Below, one piece after another: positions 1 through 5,826 of a stretch of 7,528 bases of DNA. The notes under the pieces were generated by a model, which was given only the letters and a program-made list of their open reading frames with translations, was not told the DNA's origin and ran no database searches. Source of the DNA: DATKMK01 sp035541895 (GTDB lineage: Bacteria; Desulfobacterota; Binatia; HRBIN30; JACQVA1). The DNA lies in contig DATKMK010000027.1 in NCBI GenBank assembly GCA_035541895.1, forward strand, positions 1 through 7,528, read 5' to 3'. Position 1 is the stretch's first letter. Each line of letters starts with the position of its first letter. The position numbers and the translations under genes are program-made.

Positions 1-246
1 CGCATTGCCTTCGCTGACGAACCACTCGGAGCCGTCGTCGCGGCGCTCGATGCGCGGCAGCCGGTGCGCGTACTGCGGCTCGATGTGATCGACGAGGTAC
101 GTCGCGGGCTCGTTCGCGTGCGCATCTGCCGACACGACGAACAGCTTGTGCGGATCGTCGGCGCGGAGGGTGCGATCCCAGCCGTTGGGTCCGGGTGTCT
201 TCAGACGCCAGGCATTGGGGGAGTGTGCAATCTCGACGGCGGCCAT
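1..246 (-). CDS. Amidohydrolase family protein (PF04909 type), N-terminal 82 residues
   Basis: This is the beginning of a metal-dependent amidohydrolase of the group that includes ACMSD-like and resorcylate-type decarboxylases. The reading frame is open from the ATG at 246-244 to the window edge, so the catalytic barrel and C-terminus are not visible. After about 35 residues that contain the segment NAWRLKTPGPNGWDR comes VVSADAHANEPATYL, with D41, H43 and E46. This matches the D-x-H-x-x-E-P motif at the N-terminus of the two complete paralogues in the window, where it supplies the first metal-binding residues. The ATG is chosen because a perfect AGGAGG lies six bases upstream. A paired GGTACC-like element lies 64-89 bp upstream of the start. 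A broken VOC gene sits immediately upstream on the same strand, and its second reading frame runs into this gene in frame. The family assignment is firm; the substrate is unknown. Confidence 0.85.
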   Translation of the reverse strand, partial: MAAVEIAHSPNAWRLKTPGPNGWDRTLRADDPHKLFVVSADAHANEPATYLVDHIEPQYAHRLPRIERRDDGSEWFVSEGNA

Positions 247-252
247 GACGAA

Positions 253-258
253 CCTCCT
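253..258 (-). promoter_or_regulatory. Shine-Dalgarno site of the left amidohydrolase
   Basis: A perfect AGGAGG (read on the minus strand) lies six bases before the ATG at 246-244. It decides the start: the same frame is open upstream into remnants of the VOC gene, so without this site the gene could be mistaken for the tail of a fusion protein. Confidence 0.8.
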
Positions 259-309
259 GATGCGGTCGCGGGTTGCATGCGGTCGACGGATGGACCGCGA
301 TCTGAAGAG

Positions 310-335
310 GGTACCGATGGTAGAGGGGAAGTACC
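310..335 (-). promoter_or_regulatory. Paired GGTACC-type element A, upstream of the left amidohydrolase
   Basis: On the minus strand this reads GGTACT, 14 bases, GGTACC, with box centres 20 bp apart. It lies 64-89 bp upstream of the ATG at 246. It matches the architecture of three other elements in the window, each upstream of an amidohydrolase gene. On the plus strand its left part, GGTACCGATGGTA, closely resembles the left part of element C (GGTACCGATTGTA). The interpretation as an operator or promoter part is inference; no regulator gene is visible. The element lies just beyond the point where VOC homology ends, so it is probably the original promoter region of the amidohydrolase. Confidence 0.55.
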
Positions 336-345
336 AGGTTGGCGA

Positions 346-629
346 GAGTTCGACCGCTTCGTCGATCGTGCCCTCGAACACGAACGCGAGGTCGCCGCGC
401 CCCGGTTGCGCCGTTGGCCGCGGGCAGAAAACCGCGGATCCTGCCAGAGCTTGGGACCGTGAAAGTTGAGTTTCGCATTCGCGCCGACCGCGATCGCAAA
501 GATGGCGGTCTTGCCGCTGCGAAATTCGGCCTCGTGGATCAGTTCGAATCCGAGGCGCTTGTAGAACGCCATCAGCGCGTCCGGGTCGCGCGCCGGGAGC
601 GAGACGTGATCCCAACCGATGACGGGCAT
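346..629 (-). pseudogene. VOC (glyoxalase/bleomycin-resistance fold) family gene, frameshifted and truncated
   Basis: The ATG at 629-627, with AGAGGAG seven bases upstream, begins MPVIGWDHVSLPARDPDALM, a typical VOC start with the first metal-ligand histidine at H8. The stretch continues through FYKRLGFELIHEAEF and LNFHGPKLWQDPRFSARG. Around 416-419 the frame shifts: one base appears to be missing (TTGGCC on the plus strand where TTGGGCC would keep the frame). In the next frame the family sequence resumes as PTAQPGRGDLAFVFEGT and IDEAVE. Similarity then ends near 346, before the last 45-50 residues normal for this family, which include the second metal ligand and the YxxDPDGN-type strand. The following DNA holds promoter element A of the next gene. 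VOC proteins bind a metal and act as isomerases, dioxygenases or binding proteins; this copy is unlikely to be functional. The one-base loss alone could be a sequencing error, but the missing C-terminus could not. Confidence 0.75.
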
Positions 630-767
630 CTGCACTCTCCTCTACGAGTTCCGGCTCGCATCATGCGTGCACCCGCCGGACCACTCCACTGTGGACGTCC
701 ACGACGAGCCGCGTCATCGCCGATCCGACGACAGCCGACGAACGAAGTCAGAAGACGCGCTAGTATT

Positions 768-793
768 GGTACCGGCATATTGTTCATGGTACC
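768..793. promoter_or_regulatory. Paired GGTACC element B in the divergent spacer between VOC and amidohydrolase
   Basis: Two perfect GGTACC palindromes, at 768-773 and 788-793, are separated by 14 bases, so their centres lie exactly two helical turns apart (20 bp). The element sits in the 630-871 spacer, 79 bp upstream of the plus-strand ATG at 872 and about 140 bp upstream of the VOC start. Its flanks (TTGGTA at the left, ATGGTACCGTC at the right) recur in element D. It is interpreted as an operator for a dimeric or paired regulator, or as a promoter core of an unusual class. The rest of the spacer shows no gene, and I see no convincing sigma-70 promoter in it. Confidence 0.6.
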
Positions 794-871
794 GTCCGGT
801 GGCCGATCCGTTTCGGTCTGGAGCGCTCTTGCCGAACCGCATCCGCACATCTGACGAACGGAGAGAATCCT

Positions 872-2050
872 ATGTCGCTGAACGTTGACGACTACGGCGT
901 GATCGATGTCGACACCCACATCATCGAGCCGCCGGATCTATGGACGTCGCGGGTGTCGGTCGAGAAGTGGGGCGATGCGGTCCCGCACGTCGTGGCGGAT
1001 CCGGCGTCGGGCGTAGACATTTGGGTCACGGGTTCGACCGTGCTCCAGCCAGCGGCGATCGCCGCTCAGGCCGGGCACCCGAAGTTTCCGCCGGATCATC
1101 CGAAGAACCTGGCCGAAGCCAGGCCGGAAACGTGGCAGATCGGACCGAGGCTCGAGCGCATGGATGCAGCCGGCGTGCGCACCCAGATTCTCTACCCGAA
1201 CGTCGTGGGGTTTGGTGGCGGTCGTTTCTTGAGCATGAACGACCCCGCGCTCACGCTGGCCTGCACTCGGGCCTACAACGATTTCCTCGCGGAATGGGCG
1301 AGCGCAGCGCCCGGTCGGCAGGTGCCGATGATGGCGTTGCCGTTCTGGGATCTCGACCTGTCGCTCGCGGAGATGCGTCGTGCGGCAGCGCTCGGGCACA
1401 AGGGCATCGTGTTCACGTCGGAGCCGCACGCTTGGGGACAGCCGCGGCTCGTCGAGCCCCATTGGAATCCGCTCTTCGCCCAGGCGCAGGAGATGGGTCT
1501 GCCGATCAACTTCCACATCGGCAGCGGCGGCTGGGTAGACAGAGGCGCATTCGAAGGCGCGGGCAAGCACGCCAACTTCGCGCGGCTGGCCGTTCTCCTG
1601 TTCGTTGCGAATGCGCAGGCGATCACCGACGTCATCTATGGGGGCGTCTGCCATCGCTTTCCGACGCTCAACTTCGTGTCGGTGGAAAGCGGGGTGTCGT
1701 GGCTACCCTTCCTGATCCAGGCACTCGATTGGCAATGGATGAACTTCGGCGTCCACAAGGAACACCCGGAATACACACTGCTTCCCAGCGAGTATTTCGC
1801 GCGGCAGATCTACGGCTGCTTCTGGTTCGAACGCGGCCAGCCACTCGAGAGCGCGGTCGCGTATCTCGGCGCCGACAACGTCCTCTTCGAGACAGACTTT
1901 CCCCATCCAACGTGTATGTCTCCCGGTGAGGCGACCTACGCGACCGAACCGCGCGAATATATCGAGAAGCATCTCATGCCCAACTTCTCCGAGGAGGTCC
2001 TGAAGAAGCTGCTGCACGACAACGCCGCTCGTGTGTACCACCTCGACTAG
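872..2050 (+). CDS. Amidohydrolase family protein (PF04909, decarboxylase-like), complete
   Basis: A complete 392-residue cytosolic metal-dependent hydrolase or decarboxylase of the PF04909 TIM-barrel group, which includes ACMSD, gamma-resorcylate and 5-carboxyvanillate decarboxylases. Visible motifs in order: VDTHIIEPPDLW (D14, H16, E19), INFHIGSGG with H215, NFVSVESGVSWLPF, and the catalytic-aspartate motif ETDFPHPTC with D342 and H345, closing with NAARVYHLD. The usual first His of an HxH pair is Asp here. Length is normal for the family. The ATG is preceded by GGAGAG at a suitable distance, and the N-terminal motif starts soon after it. It is probably co-transcribed with the BKACE gene 35 bp downstream. 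Paired GGTACC element B lies upstream. It resembles the minus-strand gene at 2740-3885 throughout but is clearly diverged, so the two are old paralogues rather than a fresh duplication. The substrate is unknown. Confidence 0.93.
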   Translation: MSLNVDDYGVIDVDTHIIEPPDLWTSRVSVEKWGDAVPHVVADPASGVDIWVTGSTVLQPAAIAAQAGHPKFPPDHPKNLAEARPETWQIGPRLERMDAAGVRTQILYPNVVGFGGGRFLSMNDPALTLACTRAYNDFLAEWASAAPGRQVPMMALPFWDLDLSLAEMRRAAALGHKGIVFTSEPHAWGQPRLVEPHWNPLFAQAQEMGLPINFHIGSGGWVDRGAFEGAGKHANFARLAVLLFVANAQAITDVIYGGVCHRFPTLNFVSVESGVSWLPFLIQALDWQWMNFGVHKEHPEYTLLPSEYFARQIYGCFWFERGQPLESAVAYLGADNVLFETDFPHPTCMSPGEATYATEPREYIEKHLMPNFSEEVLKKLLHDNAARVYHLD

Positions 2051-2085
2051 AACGCGTCTCAGCAACCGATTCGAGGCGTACGCCC

Positions 2086-2705
2086 GTGTCCCCGGATGCA
2101 CCCGTGATCCTCGAAGTCGCCATCAACGGCATGACGTCGAAGGCGAAGAATCCGCATGCGCCTCGCAGCGCGCGCGAGATCGAGCGCGAATCGCTGCGCG
2201 CCTTCGAACTCGGCGCCAGCATCGTGCATGCGCACAACAGCGACATCGCGCTGACGGGCCAGGCCGCTGCGGATGACTATCTCGCGGCCTGCCGATCCTC
2301 GCCGCGTGGCCCGACGCGCTGTGGTATCCGACGTTGACGATCGGCAAGGGTATGGCGGCGAGGCTCGATCACGTCGAGCGCATCGCGCGCGTGGTCGCCG
2401 TACCGATGTGCGCCTTCGATCCGGGCTCGACCAACATCGGCATGCCCGGACCGGGCGGCATTCCGGTCGGGGGCGTCTACGCAGTCTCGTACGACGACGT
2501 GCGCGTCGCGTTCGAGTTCTGCGAGCGCCTGCGGCTCGGTCCCGCGCTCGGCATCTACGAGCCGAACGCGTTGCGCACCACGCTCGCCTGGCTGCGCGCC
2601 GGAAAGCTGCCGGCGGGTTCGATGGCGAAGCTCTATTTCGGCGGCGAGTACGGGTTGCTGTCGACCGAGCCGGGTGTCTCGTTCGGGTTGATGCCGACCC
2701 CCTAA
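2086..2705 (+). pseudogene. Beta-keto acid cleavage enzyme (BKACE, DUF849), frameshifted and lacking its C-terminal third
   Basis: BKACE enzymes, such as 3-keto-5-aminohexanoate cleavage enzyme, condense a beta-keto acid with acetyl-CoA to give acetoacetate and a new acyl-CoA. A GTG start at 2086, with GAGG nine bases upstream, opens ILEVAINGMTSK (family Glu at position 10), then the metal-binding pair in SIVHAHNSD (H48, H50). Near 2291 one base is missing: TGCCG where TGGCCG would restore a Trp codon and the frame. The next frame continues cleanly as PILAAWPDALWYPTLTIGKG, CAFDPGSTNIG and FGGEYGLLSTEPGVSFGLMP, then stops at 2703-2705. With the base restored it would be 206 residues against about 270-310 for the family. 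The lost part carries the metal-binding Glu and the neighbouring Arg/Asp of the active site, so the product should be inactive. The gene sits 35 bp after the amidohydrolase stop, in the same direction, suggesting one operon. Confidence 0.85.
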
Positions 2706-2739
2706 CGAATCCGTGCAGGGGCGTCTGCCCGCGTGCGGG

Positions 2740-3885
2740 TCACGCCTTCACGTCGAGGTTGTAGACGCGCGCCGCATTGCCGTAGAGCACCTTGTGCTGG
2801 TCGGCCTCCGGCAGCGGCGCCAGCACCTCTTCGATCTTCTTGCGCGCATCTGGATAGAGGCAGGTCGGGTGCGGATAGTCGGTTTCGACCATCACGTTGC
2901 CGGCACCGATCCGCTCGATTGCGCGCGACACGTCGTCTCTCTCGAACCAGAACGACGCGTAGATTTGCCGCTGGAAATACTCGGTCGGGTGCAGTGCGAG
3001 CTTGATGCCGTTCTCGGCTACCTGATACTCGGCCGACTCGAGGATGAAGGGCAGCCAGCCGAGGCCGCTCTCGACGGAGACGAAGTTCAACGTCGGATAG
3101 CGGTCGAGCAGTCCGCTGAAGATCAGGTTGACGATGCAGCGCGCATTGGCGATGAACAGAATCGTCGAGACCGCGCCGATGGCCCGCGGCGGACCGATGC
3201 CGGGCCACAGCGCGTTGGCGGGATTGCCGGAGCCGATGTGGAAGTTCACCGGCAGGCGGCGCTCCTGCGCAGTCGAAAAGAGCGCATCCCATGCCGGATC
3301 GACGAGTGACGGGAGATTCCACGTCTCCGGCGAGTCGGTCATCGTGAAACCGGTGAGCCCCAGCTTGTCGTGGCAGCGCTCGAGTTCGCGCGCGGCCTCG
3401 CGCGGTTCCCAGAACGGCAGCATGGCCTGCGGCAACAGCCGCCCACCGCTCGCGCGCTGCAAGTCTGCAGCCGCGTCGTTGTACGCCTGGACGCAGAAGT
3501 TACGCAGCGTGCGGTCTTCGATGCGCATCATCGAGCCGCCGGCGAAGCCGAGCACGTTCGGATAGAGGATCTGTCGCGCGATGCCTTGTTCGTCGAGTGC
3601 GCGCACGCGCGCTTGCGGTTGGCTGGCCGCTGGCGTCATCTCCTCGAGCCGCGGCAGCGTGTACATCGCCATCGCCTTCGAGCCGTCGGGGCGGATCACG
3701 CAGAAACCGGGACCGGACAGTTCGAAGTCGCGTCCGACGACCCACGCGTCGCTGCCGTCGGGCTTGCGCACGACGCGCGGTGCCACGTCGCGCAGCGCGG
3801 CCGGTGCGCGCGCGGTCCACAGGTCCGCCGGCTCGGTGAAATGCGCGTCGATGTCGATCAGCGGAAGATGTGCGATGGCGCTCAT
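2740..3885 (-). CDS. Amidohydrolase family protein (PF04909, decarboxylase-like), complete paralogue
   Basis: A complete 381-residue paralogue of the 872-2050 product. In order it shows IDIDAHFTEPADLW (D13, H15, E18), VNFHIGSG with H216, LNFVSVESGLGWLPF, YFQRQIYASFWFER, and the catalytic VETDYPHPTC with D336 and H339, ending NAARVYNLDVKA. As in its paralogues, the first metal-binding His is replaced by Asp. The frame is open upstream to 4044, but the ATG at 3885-3883 is chosen because GAGGAG lies nine bases before it, the family motif begins ten residues after it, and the longer N-terminus would translate the regulatory elements. It is convergent with the BKACE remnant (34-bp gap) and divergent from the deacylase gene. 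Element C lies only 25 bp upstream of its start, closer than in the other cases, so a factor bound there might block initiation. Hydrolase or decarboxylase activity is inferred from the family; the substrate is unknown. Confidence 0.93.
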   Translation of the reverse strand: MSAIAHLPLIDIDAHFTEPADLWTARAPAALRDVAPRVVRKPDGSDAWVVGRDFELSGPGFCVIRPDGSKAMAMYTLPRLEEMTPAASQPQARVRALDEQGIARQILYPNVLGFAGGSMMRIEDRTLRNFCVQAYNDAAADLQRASGGRLLPQAMLPFWEPREAARELERCHDKLGLTGFTMTDSPETWNLPSLVDPAWDALFSTAQERRLPVNFHIGSGNPANALWPGIGPPRAIGAVSTILFIANARCIVNLIFSGLLDRYPTLNFVSVESGLGWLPFILESAEYQVAENGIKLALHPTEYFQRQIYASFWFERDDVSRAIERIGAGNVMVETDYPHPTCLYPDARKKIEEVLAPLPEADQHKVLYGNAARVYNLDVKA

Positions 3886-3909
3886 GGGGCTGTTCTCCTC
3901 GGGATCTTT

Positions 3910-3936
3910 GGTACCGATTGTACCCCGGGAGGTACC
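3910..3936. promoter_or_regulatory. Triple GTACC element C, upstream of the minus-strand amidohydrolase
   Basis: GGTACC occurs at 3910-3915 and 3931-3936 (centres 21 bp apart), with an extra TGTACC at 3919-3924 between them. It lies 25-51 bp upstream of the ATG at 3885, where a core promoter would be expected. It shares GGTACCGAT-k-GTA with element A. It is interpreted as an operator of the same class as A, B and D, possibly overlapping the promoter; this is inference. Confidence 0.55.
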
Positions 3937-3944
3937 GGGACGGG

Positions 3945-3959
3945 ACGACGATACGTCGT
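3945..3959. promoter_or_regulatory. Perfect inverted repeat in the divergent spacer
   Basis: ACGACG, three bases (ATA), CGTCGT form a perfect palindrome, midway between elements C and D in the spacer that serves two divergent genes. It could be a second operator, or chance in GC-rich DNA. It is too short and lacks the T-run for a terminator. Confidence 0.25.
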
Positions 3960-4009
3960 TGTCTCTCCGACGTCCAATGAACGCTCGAAGAAGATCGAAA
4001 AAGCGGCTT

Positions 4010-4035
4010 GGTAACGAACGATATCCAATGGTACC
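4010..4035 (+). promoter_or_regulatory. Paired GGTACC-type element D, upstream of the deacylase gene
   Basis: GGTAAC (4010-4015), 14 bases, GGTACC (4030-4035), centres 20 bp apart, 60 bp upstream of the ATG at 4095. It shares flanks with element B: TTGGTA at the left end and ATGGTACCGTC at the right end, in the same orientation relative to the downstream plus-strand gene. The match extends beyond the boxes, which argues against chance. Operator or promoter function is inferred. Confidence 0.58.
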
Positions 4036-4094
4036 GTCATGCACGATGGCGCCGCGCCGCGTGCGCCCGGGGAAGAACGAGGAGGCGAGGCGTC

Positions 4095-5768
4095 ATGGCA
4101 CAGTCGACGGTGATCAAGGGCGGAACGGTCGTGGACGGAACGGGTCGGCCCGGGGTGCGTGCAGATGTCCGGCTGGCGGACGGGCGGATCGACGCGATCG
4201 GCGCGAATCTGCGCGGCGACAGCGTGATCGACGCAGCGGGCATGGTCGTGGCGCCGGGGTTCATCGACGTCCACACGCACTACGACGCGCAGGTCTTCTG
4301 GGATCCGGCGCTGACGCCCTCGTGCTTCCACGGCGTCACGACTGTGGTGGCCGGCAATTGCGGCTTCAGCCTCGCGCCGACGCGCCCGGCCGACCACAGT
4401 CTGCTTGTTCACACCCTCGAAAAGGTCGAGGACATGAACCCTGCCACGTTGACTGCCGGCATCCCCTGGGACTTCGAGAGCTTTCCGGAGTACCTCGACT
4501 CGATCCGGCGACGGGGTTGCGCGCTCAATTTCGCGGCATACATCGGACACACGCCGTTGCGCATCTGGGTACTGGGGTCCGAGGCGTCCCAACGGGAGGC
4601 GACGCCCGAGGAGATCGAACAGATGGCGGCGCTGGTGTCCGAGGCGATGAATGCCGGCGCGGTGGGCTTTGCGTCCAGCTTTGCCATCACGCACCTCGGC
4701 GCGGACGGTCGACCGATTCCGAGTCGGGCCGCGGGTCCGGAGGAGATCGAGGCGCTGTGCCGCGCTGTCGCGACCGCGGGAAAGGGTGTCGTCGCTTTGA
4801 ACGGCGGTGCCAACCTCGGCTTCGCGCAGATGTACGACATGGCGGCTCGCCTCGGGGTACCGATCACCTACTCGGCCCTGCTCACGACTGCGGACCAGCG
4901 CTACATGAAGCTCGTCGAGATTCATCGGCAGCGCCGCGCCGATGCGCCCGTGTGGCCGCAGGTGTCGTGCCGCCCGTTGAGCTTCTCGCAGACGCTCGGC
5001 GACCCGTTCATCCTGAACACCAATCCGGTCTTCGCGGAGTTGTCCGCCGCCGCCGTCGAGCGACGTCGAACTGCGTATGCCGACCCTGCGTGGCGTCAAC
5101 GCGTGCGCGACGCGTGGGCCGCGGGCAAAGGCCTCGTGCCGCGGTGGGAGACCTGGGACGTAATGGAATCGACCGCGCACCCGGAGTTGATCGGGCGGCG
5201 CGTGTCGGAGCTCGGCGGCGCGCCGGGTGCAGACGAACTCGACCGGCTCCTCACACTCGCGCTCGAGGAGCCCGAACCCGGGTGCTTGCGCGTGCGATCG
5301 GTCGTCGCCAACGACGACGTCGAGGGGGTGCGACTGCTGCTCAACGAGGCGGGGTGCACGCTCGGTCTATCGGACGCCGGCGCGCACATCGGCCAGCTCT
5401 GCGATGCGCCGATGCCGACCGATCTGCTCGGCAACTGGGTCCGCGACCGGAAGGTCATGTCGCTCGAGGAGGCCATCCGCAAGCTGACGTCGGTTCAGGC
5501 CAGCCTGTTCGGCTTCGAGGATCGCGGCGTCCTGAAGGTCGGAGCCCATGCCGACGTGGTCGTCTTCGATCCGCACACCGTCGCACCGGGGCCGATACGC
5601 CGAGTGCGCGACTTCCCGGCGAACGCCGAGCGATTGACCGCAGACCAGCCGGTCGGCATGCGCGATGTGTTCGTCAACGGGTGCGCCGTGGTGTCAGATG
5701 GGAAGTTGGACGCGGCGACGGTCGCGCAGCGTCCCGGTCACGTTCTGGCCCCTGCGCCGCGCGCCTGA
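4095..5768 (+). CDS. N-acyl-D-amino-acid deacylase-like amidohydrolase
   Basis: A 557-residue member of the amidohydrolase superfamily branch containing D-aminoacylases, which hydrolyse the amide bond of N-acyl-D-amino acids. It has the split beta-sandwich: an N-terminal strand region VIKGGTVVDGTGRPGVRADV and a C-terminal VLKVGAHADVVVFDP. In the barrel are the metal motif FIDVHTHYDAQ (H60, H62), the cysteine ligand in AGNCGFSLAP (C89), YIGHTPLR (H152), and the catalytic region LSDAGAHIGQ (D427, H431). The segment after AGAVGFASS reads FAITHLGADGRP, unlike the classical D-aminoacylase sequence, so the true substrate may differ. The ATG at 4095 is chosen over an upstream in-frame start because AGGAGG lies nine bases before it. 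Element D lies upstream. The MDR dehydrogenase follows after 58 bp and is possibly co-transcribed. No signal peptide is seen, so it is probably cytosolic. Confidence 0.88.
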   Translation: MAQSTVIKGGTVVDGTGRPGVRADVRLADGRIDAIGANLRGDSVIDAAGMVVAPGFIDVHTHYDAQVFWDPALTPSCFHGVTTVVAGNCGFSLAPTRPADHSLLVHTLEKVEDMNPATLTAGIPWDFESFPEYLDSIRRRGCALNFAAYIGHTPLRIWVLGSEASQREATPEEIEQMAALVSEAMNAGAVGFASSFAITHLGADGRPIPSRAAGPEEIEALCRAVATAGKGVVALNGGANLGFAQMYDMAARLGVPITYSALLTTADQRYMKLVEIHRQRRADAPVWPQVSCRPLSFSQTLGDPFILNTNPVFAELSAAAVERRRTAYADPAWRQRVRDAWAAGKGLVPRWETWDVMESTAHPELIGRRVSELGGAPGADELDRLLTLALEEPEPGCLRVRSVVANDDVEGVRLLLNEAGCTLGLSDAGAHIGQLCDAPMPTDLLGNWVRDRKVMSLEEAIRKLTSVQASLFGFEDRGVLKVGAHADVVVFDPHTVAPGPIRRVRDFPANAERLTADQPVGMRDVFVNGCAVVSDGKLDAATVAQRPGHVLAPAPRA

Positions 5769-5826
5769 GTGCGGGTGGAGCCTCTGTTACGCTCCGTCAT
5801 CGAAAATCAACAGGATCATCATTGCC

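Noticed and set aside
938..1654. A 238-codon open frame on the minus strand opposite the amidohydrolase at 872-2050
   Set aside because: Low-complexity Arg-rich translation with no motif. The sense frame has all family motifs.
2719..2730. GGGC-GTCT-GCCC hairpin between the convergent BKACE remnant and amidohydrolase, a possible terminator
   Set aside because: The stem is only four base pairs and there is no T-run on either side.
3886..4044. N-terminal extension of the minus-strand amidohydrolase by 53 codons
   Set aside because: The extension would translate elements C and D, has no family similarity, and a good GAGGAG site sits before the internal ATG at 3885.
4856..4861. A single GGTACC inside the deacylase gene
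   Set aside because: It has no partner 20-21 bp away and lies in coding sequence. It is within chance expectation.
3882..5180. A 432-codon minus-strand open frame opposite the deacylase
   Set aside because: It runs antisense through conserved deacylase motifs and through the divergent regulatory spacer, with no family signature of its own.
5777..5795. GGAGC...GCTCC hairpin between the deacylase and dehydrogenase genes
   Set aside because: A five-base stem with a nine-base loop and no T-run. It does not support a terminator or attenuator.
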